This document shows positions 32,428 to 41,715 of a DNA stretch of 64,000 nucleotides, piece after piece. The position numbers were made by a program, and so were the translations under genes. Source of the DNA: Pseudomonas sp. Root562 (GTDB lineage: Bacteria > Pseudomonadota > Gammaproteobacteria > Pseudomonadales > Pseudomonadaceae). The DNA lies in NCBI RefSeq assembly GCF_001427125.1, contig NZ_LMGK01000022.1, forward strand, positions 365,760 to 429,759, in the 5' to 3' direction. Position 1 is the stretch's first letter; each line of letters starts with the position of its first letter. The notes beneath the pieces are model-generated. The model saw nothing but the letters and a program-made list of their open reading frames with translations, was not told where the DNA came from and did not search any database.

Positions 32428-34683
32428 TCATTCCTTGATGCAATCGACGGTGTAGTGCCGCCCATTGCCCTCGTCTTCATGTTGCAATCCGTGCACATCA
32501 GCAACGAACCCCGGAAAATTGCTATCGAACGTGCGAGCAAACGCCAGGTAGTCAATGATTGAGCGGGTCGCTCCGGTAAAACGCTCCCCTGGCATGATCA
32601 ACGGAATGCCCGGGGGATACGGCACCAGCATCACGGCAGCGATTCGCCCATCCAGCGCATCGATCGATACGGCTTCGACTTCGCCACGTACCAAATGATC
32701 ATAGGCGTCAGCCGGCTTCATGGCGATTTCCGGCATGACCGTGTACATGCGCTTGAGGTGTTTGGCCGTGGCATTGCTGCGATAACAGGCATGCAACTGA
32801 TCGCACAGGTCACGCAGCCCCATGCCCTGATAGCGCGTGACATGTTGCTGTGCCACGCACGGCAGACAGCTGGCCAGACTGACGTTGGCGTCATAGCTGC
32901 GCTTGAACTCCAGCAATTCGGTGAGCAACGTGCTCCATTTGCCCTTGGTGATACCCATGGAAAACAGCACCAGGAACGAATACAACCCGGTCTTTTCCAC
33001 CACCAGCCCACGCTCCCAAAGGAATTTGCTGACAACCGCTGCGGGAATCCCACGCTCACTGAGCGCACCACCGGCGGTCAACCCCGGCATCACCAGGGTG
33101 ACCTTGATCGGATCGAGCAACACGTAATCGTCGGTCACGCCGCCAAAGCCGTGCCAGTCAGCGTCCGGTTGCAGCAACCAGTCTTCGGTAACCACACGAT
33201 TGATGCCTTCAGCGGAGGGTGGCTGCCAGATGGAAAACCACCAGTCATCCGCCGCGATGTGCTGACGCAAGTTGGCCAGGGCGCGGCGAAAGCTCAAGGC
33301 CTCATCGAACATCTCCTGTAACAGCGAACGACCGGCAGGCCCCTCCATCATGGCCGAAGCGACATCCAGCGAGGCGATGATGCCGTACTGCGGCGAGGTC
33401 GAGATGTGCATCATGAACGCTTCGTTGAAACGGTCTCGATCCAGTTGCCTGGCACCGCCGTCCTGCACGTGAATCATCGACGCCTGGCTGAATGCCGCCA
33501 GCAGCTTGTGGGTGGAATGGGTCGTGAACACTAACGGGCTGTCCTGTCCACGGGAGGTGCCCATGCCATAACGCCCGCTGAAAAACTCATGAAACGCCGC
33601 GTAGGCATACCAGGCTTCGTCGAAGTGCAATACCTCGACGCTGTTGCCCAGTTGCTGCTTGATCAGCTCGGCGTTGTAGCAGAGGCCGTCGTACGTCGAG
33701 TTGGTGACTACCGCGAGCTTGACCTTGGGCGCCCGGCCCTTGGTCAACGGGCTGGCGTCGATCTTGGCCTGAATCGCTTCGGGACTGAATTCGCTCAAGG
33801 GAATCGGACCGATGATCCCCAGTTCGTTACGCTCCGGGCACAGGTACAACGGGATGGCGCCAGTCATGATGATCGAATGCAACACCGATTTATGGCAATT
33901 GCGGTCCACCAGCACCAAGTCATCGCGGGCGACCATCGAATGCCAGACGATCTTGTTGGCGGTGGACGTGCCATTGATGACGAAGAACGTATGATCGGCG
34001 CCAAAATTGCGCGCCGCCCGGGCCTCGGCTTCGGCCAGTGGGCCAGTGTGGTCCAGTAAAGAGCCAAGTTCTGGCACCGACACCGACAGATCCGAGCGCA
34101 GGGTGTTTTCCCCAAAAAACTGATGAAACGCCTGCCCCACCGGACTCTTGTGGTACGCCACGCCACCACCGTGTCCGGGGGTGTGCCACGAATAGTTGGA
34201 ATCGGCGGTGTGTTGCACCAAGGCTTTGAAGAACGGCGGCAGCAACCCATCCAGATATTTGCGTGCGGCCCGCGCCACTTGCCTTGCGAGAAACGGCACC
34301 GTGTCTTCGAACAGATAGAGAATGCCGCGCAACTGATTCAGCTCGGCCATCGCGTCGGCGGGTGCGTTTTCCAAAGTCACTTGCTCGCCGAGGGCGAAAA
34401 TCGGTAGATCGGGCGCACGCACTCGCGCCAATCCGATCAGTTCAGCCATATTCTGTAACAAATGCGAGTGAGCGCTGGCGTCCTCCGCCGCAATCAACAT
34501 GCACGAGAGGCCGTGATGGGTGGATGCGACCAAGCGTCCTTCGGTGTAGTCCATCGCCGAAACGATACTGAAACCTTCCTGTTCCAGCTCCCGGGCGATT
34601 CCACGCACACGGTCGCCGGCAACGGTGTCGGCCTTTATGTCGCGATGGACGATCAGGACCGGGAATTTCAAATCTTTATACAT
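32428..34683 (-). CDS. ldcA: PLP-dependent lysine decarboxylase (Orn/Lys/Arg decarboxylase class I)
   Basis: 751 residues. Decarboxylates lysine to cadaverine. Domains: an N-terminal response-regulator-like wing (HRDIKADTV...), a large PLP domain with the lysine in FTTHSTHKLLAAFSQAS, plus SWHTPGHGGG, FVINGTSTANK and HFDEAWYAYAAFH, and a C-terminal domain. The length equals that of P. aeruginosa LdcA, which is controlled by ArgR and feeds the lysine-to-5-aminovalerate route. Ornithine or arginine specificity cannot be excluded. A two-tier hairpin sits in the leader 13 bases before the ATG. Confidence 0.9.
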   Translation of the reverse strand: MYKDLKFPVLIVHRDIKADTVAGDRVRGIARELEQEGFSIVSAMDYTEGRLVASTHHGLSCMLIAAEDASAHSHLLQNMAELIGLARVRAPDLPIFALGEQVTLENAPADAMAELNQLRGILYLFEDTVPFLARQVARAARKYLDGLLPPFFKALVQHTADSNYSWHTPGHGGGVAYHKSPVGQAFHQFFGENTLRSDLSVSVPELGSLLDHTGPLAEAEARAARNFGADHTFFVINGTSTANKIVWHSMVARDDLVLVDRNCHKSVLHSIIMTGAIPLYLCPERNELGIIGPIPLSEFSPEAIQAKIDASPLTKGRAPKVKLAVVTNSTYDGLCYNAELIKQQLGNSVEVLHFDEAWYAYAAFHEFFSGRYGMGTSRGQDSPLVFTTHSTHKLLAAFSQASMIHVQDGGARQLDRDRFNEAFMMHISTSPQYGIIASLDVASAMMEGPAGRSLLQEMFDEALSFRRALANLRQHIAADDWWFSIWQPPSAEGINRVVTEDWLLQPDADWHGFGGVTDDYVLLDPIKVTLVMPGLTAGGALSERGIPAAVVSKFLWERGLVVEKTGLYSFLVLFSMGITKGKWSTLLTELLEFKRSYDANVSLASCLPCVAQQHVTRYQGMGLRDLCDQLHACYRSNATAKHLKRMYTVMPEIAMKPADAYDHLVRGEVEAVSIDALDGRIAAVMLVPYPPGIPLIMPGERFTGATRSIIDYLAFARTFDSNFPGFVADVHGLQHEDEGNGRHYTVDCIKE

Positions 34684-34695
34684 GGGGCTCAGTGT

Positions 34696-34733
34696 CCTGA
34701 GGCGGCAGGCCAGAGCCTGCCAATCACCTCAGG
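34696..34733 (-). promoter_or_regulatory. two-tier stem-loop in the ldcA leader
   Basis: On the minus strand CCTGAGG pairs with CCTCAGG (outer) and GGCAGGC pairs with GCCTGCC (inner, four-base loop), separated by small bulges. The outer 3' arm ends at the candidate Shine-Dalgarno AGGA, about 12 bases before the ATG. It could control translation of ldcA. Confidence 0.5.
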
Positions 34734-34814
34734 GTAGAGGGTCGCAGCCGATGTGGCGAGTGCGTTGCACTGAAGCGGTACCGGCGCCGCACTATTTTGT
34801 AGCGAAAATTTTTT

Positions 34815-34883
34815 TTGTAGGGGCAAGGCTTGCCTGCGATAGCGATCTTATAAACGCTATCGCGAGCAAGCTTTGCTCCTACA
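34815..34883. repeat. REP palindrome pair
   Basis: Arms TGTAGGGGCAAGGCTTGCCT and its diverged inverse (GAGCAAGCTTTGCTCCTACA) around a short spacer; GTAGGAGC family. Confidence 0.85.
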
Positions 34884-34938
34884 GATGACCGCAGATAGAT
34901 GACCGTAGACAGATGAGCGCATGCAGATGAGCGCACAT
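34883..34938. repeat. short tandem repeat, four 14-base units
   Basis: Units begin at 34883, 34897, 34911 and 34925, each starting AGATGACCG or AGATGAGCG, with variable last bases. The exact period is 14. It abuts the REP arm and the dnaQ stop codon. Confidence 0.8.
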
Positions 34939-35696
34939 CAGGCCTGCGCTTGCGCCTCAGCCAATTGCAACCACAACGCCGGAGCGCCCGCGGATTTGCT
35001 GATGATTTCCAGGCGCGCTGCGTGCTGGGCCAATTCTTCTTCACTGGCGCGAATGATGCGGGCTGGCGTGCGACCGGCCGGCAAACGGCGGATCTCCGTG
35101 GCGGAGTTGTCAGCCCCCTCACCGGAACCATTGCCGTCGGAGGCATTGCCGGCCAGCGACAGGCTGGTCTGGCCGCCCGTCATGGTCAGGTAGACGTCAG
35201 CAAGAATTTCGGAGTCGAGCAAGGCGCCGTGAAGTTCACGACCGGAGTTGTCGACGCCATAGCGTTTGCACAGGGCATCGAGGCTATTGCGCTGCCCGGG
35301 GTGACGTTCCCGGGCCATCATCAGCGTATCGAGGATCGTACAGTGCTGCGTGATGTCCGCACGATCGTGCTGGCCCATCAGAGCGAATTCGTTGTTGATG
35401 AAGCCAACGTCGAACGCCGCGTTATGGATGATCAGCTGCGCGCCCTTGATGAATTCAAAGAATTCCTCGGCCACTTCAGCGAAACGCGGCTTGCCTACCA
35501 GAAACTCGTTGGTGATGCCGTGGACGCCGATGGCACCCTCGTCACTTTCACGGTCCGGTTGCAGGTAAACGTGAAAATGCCGACCGGTCAGGCGCCGACC
35601 GATCAACTCGACACAACCAATTTCGATAATCCGGTGGCCGTCGGTCACCGGCATGCCGGTGGTTTCGGTATCGAGTACAACGGATCTGGTGGCCAT
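34938..35696 (-). CDS. dnaQ: DNA polymerase III epsilon subunit (proofreading exonuclease)
   Basis: 252 residues. 3'-5' exonuclease of the replicative polymerase. Exo I is VLDTETTG, Exo II IHNAAFDVGF and Exo III LHGALLDSEILADVY, giving the DEDDh residues. A clamp-binding motif QTSLSL follows, then a linker rich in Gly/Asp/Ser and a C-terminal helix for the alpha subunit. It lies beside rnhA on the same strand, the order also found in enterobacteria. A 14-base tandem repeat starts at its stop codon. Confidence 0.96.
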   Translation of the reverse strand: MATRSVVLDTETTGMPVTDGHRIIEIGCVELIGRRLTGRHFHVYLQPDRESDEGAIGVHGITNEFLVGKPRFAEVAEEFFEFIKGAQLIIHNAAFDVGFINNEFALMGQHDRADITQHCTILDTLMMARERHPGQRNSLDALCKRYGVDNSGRELHGALLDSEILADVYLTMTGGQTSLSLAGNASDGNGSGEGADNSATEIRRLPAGRTPARIIRASEEELAQHAARLEIISKSAGAPALWLQLAEAQAQA

Positions 35697-35767
35697 CAGT
35701 GCTCAGCTCTCAATCGGTCAATCGTGCAAAAGCGGCGATGTTAACACGCTCGCTGGGGTCTTTGATT

Positions 35768-35872
35768 GATCGTTCCCACGCTCTGCGTGGGAACGCCTCA
35801 AGGGACGCTCCGGGTTCCAATGGAACGCAGAGCGTCCCGGACTGCATTCCCACGCAGAGCATGGGAACGATC
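35768..35872. repeat. long REP element of the GATCGTTCCCACGC family
   Basis: Second copy of the element at 15194-15306, with arms GATCGTTCCCACGCTCTGCG and its inverse and an inner pair around GGGACGCTC. It lies between dnaQ and rnhA. Confidence 0.9.
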
Positions 35873-35885
35873 AGCAGGCACACAT

Positions 35886-36338
35886 TCAGTCTTGTTTGTA
35901 ACCGCGCACTTCATCCACGCCGCGGTTGGCCAGTTGGTCAGCGCGCTCGTTGCCGTGATGGCCAATGTGCCCGCGCACCCACTTCCAGGTGACGTTGTGG
36001 CGGTTGACCTGTTCGTCGAGCAGTTTCCACAGGTCGGCGTTCTTCACGGGTTCTTTCGCTGCGGTTTTCCAGCCGCGTTTTTTCCAGTTGGCCATCCACT
36101 CGTTGATGCCTTTCATGACGTATTGGGAGTCGGTCACCAGCAGCACATCGCATGAACGCTTGAGTTCTTCCAGGCCGCGAATCGCGCCCATCAACTCCAT
36201 GCGATTGTTGGTGGTGTTGGCTTCGCCTCCCCAGAGTTCCTTTTCAACGCCCTTGCACACCAGCAACGCACCCCAGCCGCCAGGGCCAGGGTTGCCTTTG
36301 CAGGCGCCATCGGTGAAGAGTTCTACGCTATCGCTCAT
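35886..36338 (-). CDS. rnhA: ribonuclease HI
   Basis: 150 residues. Degrades the RNA strand of RNA-DNA hybrids. The catalytic residues are seen in LFTDGACKGNPGPGGWG (Asp), NRMELMG (Glu), VTDSQYV (Asp) and GNERADQLA (Asp), with the basic handle region WKKRGWKTA. It is complete. It stands upstream of dnaQ across a REP element, downstream of the yafS-type methyltransferase. Confidence 0.97.
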   Translation of the reverse strand: MSDSVELFTDGACKGNPGPGGWGALLVCKGVEKELWGGEANTTNNRMELMGAIRGLEELKRSCDVLLVTDSQYVMKGINEWMANWKKRGWKTAAKEPVKNADLWKLLDEQVNRHNVTWKWVRGHIGHHGNERADQLANRGVDEVRGYKQD

Positions 36339-36428
36339 GCAATCTATCCAGAAAATGCGGTGGCTCGCCGATCGTTGATCGACAACGCCCGAGACCGGGG
36401 CAACCCGGTCGGAAAATGATATGAGGTA

Positions 36429-37187
36429 TTACGGCTCGATATTGCGACGATTGACCTTGGCCATCGGCAGCGGAATCAACTTGCCCATTGTTTCGCGGCG
36501 TTCCTGACGCAGCGGCCGCAGGCCTACGACGATCTTGCGCGCCACCAATAAATAGAAGCCGCCGCCAGACAACTGCCAGTCGCCGGCCTTGCGTTCCCAG
36601 CCAGCCAGACGGGTCTGCCAGGCAGGTGAAGCCAGCGGCGGACGATAGCACCCGAAGCGGCGTTTCTCCAGCGCGAAGCCCAGCAGGTTCAACCAGTCAG
36701 CCACCCGTGACGGAGAAATGCAGCGAGCCTTGCCCAACCCGTCATGGGCAAACACATGACGCAAGCCCCAACTGCTCCAGGGATTGATACCGATGATCAA
36801 CAGGTGCCCGCCAGGCCGCACACTGCTCGCGGCTTCACGCAGCAACCCATGGGGCGACAGGCAGAAATCCAGTCCGTGCTGCAACACCACCACATCGGCG
36901 GCATGCTCACTGAGTGGCCAGGCCTGCTCTTCGCAGACGATCTCGACACCCGGCAAGGGCGCACCCAAGCGCACATTGCGCTGCACCTGAGGTGCAGAAG
37001 GCGGCGTCTGCGCCGAGGGGCCGTAATGCACCAGGTAGCCACCGAAGAAGCGCCCGAGTTCGTCTTCGAGCATGCGCCGTTCTTCGTCCAGCAAAAATTG
37101 CCCGATGGGGCCGGACAGCCATTCACGGGCCATGCTGATCAGCGCCAGCCAGTCAGGATCAGCTTGAGCGAACGCTTTATCGGTCAT
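36429..37187 (-). CDS. yafS: class I SAM-dependent methyltransferase, YafS-like
   Basis: 252 residues. The C-terminal half has methyltransferase fold signs: ADVVVLQHGLDF (motif after beta 4), VRPGGHLLIIGINPWSSWGLRH. The usual glycine-rich motif I is poor, so activity cannot be assumed. The position between rnhA and divergent gloB is identical to E. coli yafS, which is why I use that name. Substrate is unknown. The start at 37187 (MTDKAF) is preferred over 37199. Divergent gloB begins 66 bases away. Confidence 0.78.
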   Translation of the reverse strand: MTDKAFAQADPDWLALISMAREWLSGPIGQFLLDEERRMLEDELGRFFGGYLVHYGPSAQTPPSAPQVQRNVRLGAPLPGVEIVCEEQAWPLSEHAADVVVLQHGLDFCLSPHGLLREAASSVRPGGHLLIIGINPWSSWGLRHVFAHDGLGKARCISPSRVADWLNLLGFALEKRRFGCYRPPLASPAWQTRLAGWERKAGDWQLSGGGFYLLVARKIVVGLRPLRQERRETMGKLIPLPMAKVNRRNIEP

Positions 37188-37252
37188 TGCATTCTCCAAC
37201 GCGCCAGGAAGTTCTAAGATGCGCCATTGTTTCCAGCTTGGCGAATCCGACG

Positions 37253-38020
37253 ATGATACAGATCACTGCCCTGCCCGCCTTCACCGACAACTACATATGG
37301 TTGTTACAAGACACTGCCACCCGCCACTGCGCGGTGGTCGATCCAGGGGACGCAGCCCCGGTGCAAGCCTGGCTCGCGGCCAATCCGGGTTGGGCCTTGA
37401 CTGATATTCTGATCACTCACCATCATCATGACCATGTCGGCGGCGTCGAGCAGCTGAAGAAAGCGACGGACGCGAAGGTCTATGGTCCGGCCAGCGAAAA
37501 AATCCCGGCGCGGGACGTCGCGCTGAAGAACGACGACCGGATTACCGTACTGGGCCATGATTTTGATGTCATCGCCGTACCCGGTCATACCCTGGGCCAC
37601 ATTGCCTATTATCACAGCGGTCTGCTGTTCTGTGGCGATACCCTGTTCGCTGCCGGTTGCGGGCGATTGTTCGAAGGCACGCCGCAACAGATGTACGCCT
37701 CGCTGTCGCGTCTGGCCGCCCTACCCGAGGACACCCGCGTCTACTGCACCCACGAATACACCCTGAGCAATCTGCGCTTCGCCGCTGCTGTCGAACCGGG
37801 CAATCCAGACACCCTTGAACGCCTGGCTAGCGTCACTCGACAACGAGAAGCCGGGGAGATCACACTGCCTTCCACGGTGGCCCTGGAAAAGCGCACTAAT
37901 CCGTTTTTGCGCACCGGCGAAACATCCGTTAAAGAAAAAGCGGACGAACGGACCGGCACCGATAACTCTCGGCCCGATATGGTTTTTGCTGCGCTCAGGG
38001 CGTGGAAAGACACGTTCTAA
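37253..38020 (+). CDS. gloB: hydroxyacylglutathione hydrolase (glyoxalase II)
   Basis: 255 residues. Hydrolyses S-D-lactoylglutathione, the last step of methylglyoxal detoxification. The metallo-beta-lactamase metal motif THHHHDHVGG is at residues about 52-61, followed by VPGHTLGH, FCGDTLFAAGCGR and CTHEYTLSN. The C-terminal glyoxalase II domain has EKRTNPFLR. The start at 37253 (MIQITALPAF) matches the family; the frame extends upstream without support. mltD follows on the same strand. Confidence 0.96.
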   Translation: MIQITALPAFTDNYIWLLQDTATRHCAVVDPGDAAPVQAWLAANPGWALTDILITHHHHDHVGGVEQLKKATDAKVYGPASEKIPARDVALKNDDRITVLGHDFDVIAVPGHTLGHIAYYHSGLLFCGDTLFAAGCGRLFEGTPQQMYASLSRLAALPEDTRVYCTHEYTLSNLRFAAAVEPGNPDTLERLASVTRQREAGEITLPSTVALEKRTNPFLRTGETSVKEKADERTGTDNSRPDMVFAALRAWKDTF

Positions 38021-38119
38021 ACAGCTTGCACGATGGTCCAAAAACGCTGAATGGTTGACCGCAGGGGGTCCGCTTTCTAGAATCGCCCGACATTTTTGCC
38101 CGGAACTTACTTCCAGCCA

Positions 38120-39568
38120 ATGTCGTCATCCATACGTAAGTCCATCAATTCAGACGCATTGACCCGCTTGGCTCAAGCCATAGCGGTGGCTGTGTCCGCC
38201 ACGTTGGCGGGCTGTTCCAGCCACGCTCCGCAGCCTGAAGCGACACATACGCCGAACGTGGCGGCCCGCGCCAAGCAGAAGCCCATCTGGCTCAGCGAAA
38301 AGCCGAGCCCGCAGATCCCGCAGGACGTCTGGGAGCGCATGCGCCAGGGCTTTCAGTTGCAGGACAACGTCGGCGTGAACCCGCGCATCGAACAACAGCG
38401 CCTGTGGTTCGCCAGCAATCCGTCCTTCCTCGAAAACGCCGGGGAACGCGGCAGCCTTTATATTCACTACATCGTCGAACGCCTGGAAGAACGCAACATG
38501 CCGCTGGAACTGGCGCTGCTGCCGGTGATTGAAAGCGCCTACAACCCGATGGCCTATTCCCGCGCCAATGCGGTGGGCCTGTGGCAATTCATCCCGTCCA
38601 CCGGGCGTTACTTCAACCTGCGCCAGACCCGTTTCTATGATGGCCGTCGCGACATCACCGCTTCGACCACCGCCGCGATGGATTACCTGACCCGCCTGCA
38701 CGACATGTTCAACGGCGACTGGCTGTTGGCGCTGGCCGCCTACAATGCCGGTGAAGGCACGGTCAGCCGTGCCATCGAGCGCAATGAAAAGCTCGGCCTG
38801 CCAACCGACTACTGGAACCTGCCGCTGCCGGCAGAAACCCAGGCCTATGTGCCGAAGCTGCTGGCCCTGTCGCAAGTGGTGCTGGCACCGGAAGCCTACG
38901 GGGTGAACCTCAACCCGATCGCCAACGAACCGTACTTCCAGGTCGTCGAAATCAACCAGCGCATGGACCTTTCCAAGGTCGCCGCAGTGGCCAACATCGA
39001 CGAAGACGAACTGTTCCAGCTCAACCCGGCCTTCAAGCAACGCACCACCATCGACGGCCCACAGCATTTGCTGGTGCCGACGTCCAAGGCGCAATTGCTG
39101 ACCACCAGCCTGCAGACGATGCGTCCGGAAGAGCTGATCAGCAAGAAACCGCTCAAACCGGTCTTCGAAGGCTCGGACAGCACGGCAGTGGCCAGCGCCA
39201 AACGCAGTTACCGGGTCAAGCGCGGCGACAATCTGGGCTCCATCGCCAAGGCCAACAACGTCGACGTCAAGGACCTTCAGCGCTGGAACAAACTGTCCGG
39301 CAAGAACCTCAAGCCCGGCCAGACCCTGGTCATGCAGGACACCAGCAAGCGCAGCGCCGGGCGCATCAACACCGTCGTCGCGGCCAATGCCAAGACCAAA
39401 AGCCCGGACAAAAAACCGCAGTCGAAGTACAAGGTTCAGCAAGGCGATTCGCTGTACATCGTGGCCAAGCGCTTCAATGTTGAAATGCAGCACCTCAAGC
39501 GCTGGAACCCACGTGTCGGCCAGGCATTGAAGCCAGGTCAGATGCTGACGGTTTCCAATCCGCACTAA
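38120..39568 (+). CDS. mltD: membrane-bound lytic transglycosylase D with LysM domains
   Basis: 482 residues. Cleaves peptidoglycan glycan strands with anhydromuramic acid ends. A lipoprotein signal with lipobox LAGC is followed by the SLT domain: ESAYNPMAYSRANAVGLWQFIPSTG carries the catalytic Glu, then AALAAYNAGEG. Two C-terminal LysM repeats follow (YRVKRGDNLGSIAKANN, YKVQQGDSLYIVAKRF). The start at 38120 is my choice; 38096 is in frame. Anchored in the outer membrane. It ends in a strong terminator. Confidence 0.94.
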   Translation: MSSSIRKSINSDALTRLAQAIAVAVSATLAGCSSHAPQPEATHTPNVAARAKQKPIWLSEKPSPQIPQDVWERMRQGFQLQDNVGVNPRIEQQRLWFASNPSFLENAGERGSLYIHYIVERLEERNMPLELALLPVIESAYNPMAYSRANAVGLWQFIPSTGRYFNLRQTRFYDGRRDITASTTAAMDYLTRLHDMFNGDWLLALAAYNAGEGTVSRAIERNEKLGLPTDYWNLPLPAETQAYVPKLLALSQVVLAPEAYGVNLNPIANEPYFQVVEINQRMDLSKVAAVANIDEDELFQLNPAFKQRTTIDGPQHLLVPTSKAQLLTTSLQTMRPEELISKKPLKPVFEGSDSTAVASAKRSYRVKRGDNLGSIAKANNVDVKDLQRWNKLSGKNLKPGQTLVMQDTSKRSAGRINTVVAANAKTKSPDKKPQSKYKVQQGDSLYIVAKRFNVEMQHLKRWNPRVGQALKPGQMLTVSNPH

Positions 39569-39571
39569 AAA

Positions 39572-39600
39572 ACGAGCCCCTGATTATCAGGGGCTTTTTT
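39572..39600 (+). terminator. rho-independent terminator of mltD
   Basis: Stem AGCCCCTGAT/ATCAGGGGCT with a very short loop, preceded by A residues and followed by six T residues, four bases after the mltD stop. Confidence 0.93.
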
Positions 39601-39624
39601 ATCTTTGCAGCATCGAAAGGCTTT

Positions 39625-39755
39625 GTGGCGAGGGAGCTCGCTCCCGTTGGGCTGCGCAGCAGCCCCAAACCCTGATCCCTGGATACTTCTGACATACCGC
39701 GTGCACTGGATTTACGACGGCTTCGCCGCCGAGCGGGAGCAAGCTCCCTCGCCAC
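39625..39755. repeat. REP-type palindrome, GTGGCGAGGGAGC family
   Basis: Arm GTGGCGAGGGAGCTCGCTCCC at the left and its near inverse GGGAGCAAGCTCCCTCGCCAC at the right, about 90 bases apart, with GGGCTGCGCAGCAGCCC between. Confidence 0.88.
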
Positions 39756-39882
39756 GGGATTGGCGCAGGCAGAACTGTCTTGCCAGTAATTAAGAGCGCA
39801 TTAACCCCCCGTCTTTTTCCTGTCCATACAAGCTGTTACTGTACGGGCCACAAAGCCCAAGCCGCTGGATCGGATTTCTTAT

Positions 39883-41715
39883 TTGAAGCGTCCCCTGCTC
39901 CCGCTCCTGATCAGCCTGGCCTTGAGCTCCACCGCAAGCGCGACGATCAGCGAAAGCCATGGTTATGCGCAGTTCGGCACGCTCAAGTATCCGGCCCGAT
40001 TCACCCACTTCGACTGGGTCAACCCGCAAGCGCCCAAGGGCGGTACGTTGCGGGTAATGGCGTTTGGCACGTTTGATACGCTCAACCCTTACACTTTCAA
40101 AGGCACCAGCCCGGTCGCCACGCCGAACTTCCTTCAATACGGCATCAACGAGTTGAACGAACCGCTGATGGTCGGCACCGGCCAGTACGCACCGTCCGGC
40201 GACGAGCCCACCTCAAGCTATGGCCTGATCGCGCAATCGGTCGAGTACAGTGAAGACCGCAGCTGGGTGGTGTTCAACCTGCGTCCGCAAGCGCGCTTCC
40301 ACGATGGCACGCCCATCACCGCCTATGACGTAGCGTTCTCCTACCGCTTGCTGCTCAAGGAAGGTCACCCGCAATACCGCACCAATCTTCAGGAAGTATT
40401 GCGGGTCGACATCCTCAATCCTCAGCGCATTCGCTTCGTATTCAAGCGCGCCGGCAATCCATTGCTGATCCTGCGCCTTGGCGAGTTGCCCGTGCTGCCG
40501 CAGCATTACTGGAAAAACCGCGACTTCAAGGCCACGACCTTCGAACCACCGCTGGGCAGCGGGCCGTATCGCGTCACCTCGGTGACGCCGGGGCGACAAA
40601 TCGTTTTCGAACGGGTCAAGGACTATTGGGGCAAGGACCTGCCGGTCAACCGCGGCAAGTACAATGTCGACCGTATGGAAGTCGAATTCTATCGCGACAG
40701 CGACGTGGCGTTCGAAGCGTTCAAGGCCGGCGAGTTCGACATCTATATCGAACACCAGGCCAAGAACTGGGCCACTGGGTACAACTTTCCGGCAATCCGT
40801 CGTGGCGAAGTGATCAAGGCACAGATTGCGCACCAGATCCCCACCCAGACCCAAGGCTTGTTCATGAACAGCCGGCGCCCGACGTTTGCTGAACCCCGGG
40901 TTCGGGAAGCGCTGGGGCTGATGTTCGACTTCGAATGGACCAACCGCACGCTGTTCAGCGACGCTTACAAACGCGCCACGAGCTACTACCCCAACAGCGA
41001 GTTTTCCGCCACCGGCCTGCCGGTCGGCCATGAATGGCTAATGCTCAAGCCGTACCGCGAGCAACTGCCCGCCCGATTGCTCAGCGAACCGTTCAGCCTG
41101 CCGCAGACCCAGGGTCGCGGCATTCCCCGGGAAACCATGCGCAAGGCCCTGAGCCTGCTCGCCGAAGCCGGCTGGAAGCTCAATGGTCAGCGCTTGCAGA
41201 ACGCCGCCGGGCAGCCGCTGCGCCTGGAGATCCTGCTGGTCAACCCGAACCTGGAACGCATTCTCCAGCCTTACGTCGAGAATCTCGCCAGCATCGGCAT
41301 TGATGCGCGCTTGCGCACGGTGGATCGCGCCCAATACAAACAGCGCCTCGACCAGTTCGACTTCGACATGATTCTGATGACCCTCAACCAGACCCTCAGC
41401 CCCGGCCTGGAACAGTGGCAGTACTTCCATTCCAGCCAGGTCGCGGTCAAGGGCAGCAAGAACTACGCCGGTATCGCCAACCCGGTGATCGATCATCTGC
41501 TCGAGCAATTGCTCGCGGCCAAGACCCGCGACGAACAAGTCGCCGCCGGCAAAGCCCTCGACCGGGTGCTGCTGTGGCAGCACTACATCATTCCCAACTG
41601 GTACCTCAATTATCACCGCCTGGCGTACCGCAACCGGTTCGCCTTCGTCACCACGCCGCCCTACACTCTGGGCTTGAGCGCGTGGTGGCTGAAATCTTCG
41701 GAGAAAGATCGATGA
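39883..41715 (+). CDS. periplasmic peptide-binding protein 1 of YejABEF-type ABC importer
   Basis: 610 residues, solute-binding protein family 5. The signal peptide LLISLALSSTASA is followed by the mature protein with PKGGTLRVMAFGTFDTLNPY and RVKDYWGKDLPVNRG. Start codon is TTG at 39883; its ribosome binding site is weak, so the start is somewhat uncertain. It resembles E. coli YejA, which binds microcin C and peptides. It is the first of two tandem paralogues; its stop overlaps the next gene's ATG (ATGA). Confidence 0.88.
   Translation: MKRPLLPLLISLALSSTASATISESHGYAQFGTLKYPARFTHFDWVNPQAPKGGTLRVMAFGTFDTLNPYTFKGTSPVATPNFLQYGINELNEPLMVGTGQYAPSGDEPTSSYGLIAQSVEYSEDRSWVVFNLRPQARFHDGTPITAYDVAFSYRLLLKEGHPQYRTNLQEVLRVDILNPQRIRFVFKRAGNPLLILRLGELPVLPQHYWKNRDFKATTFEPPLGSGPYRVTSVTPGRQIVFERVKDYWGKDLPVNRGKYNVDRMEVEFYRDSDVAFEAFKAGEFDIYIEHQAKNWATGYNFPAIRRGEVIKAQIAHQIPTQTQGLFMNSRRPTFAEPRVREALGLMFDFEWTNRTLFSDAYKRATSYYPNSEFSATGLPVGHEWLMLKPYREQLPARLLSEPFSLPQTQGRGIPRETMRKALSLLAEAGWKLNGQRLQNAAGQPLRLEILLVNPNLERILQPYVENLASIGIDARLRTVDRAQYKQRLDQFDFDMILMTLNQTLSPGLEQWQYFHSSQVAVKGSKNYAGIANPVIDHLLEQLLAAKTRDEQVAAGKALDRVLLWQHYIIPNWYLNYHRLAYRNRFAFVTTPPYTLGLSAWWLKSSEKDR

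Noticed and set aside
34883..34938. Tandem units considered as a CRISPR array
   Set aside because: Units are 14 bases and contiguous, without spacers, and no cas genes are near.
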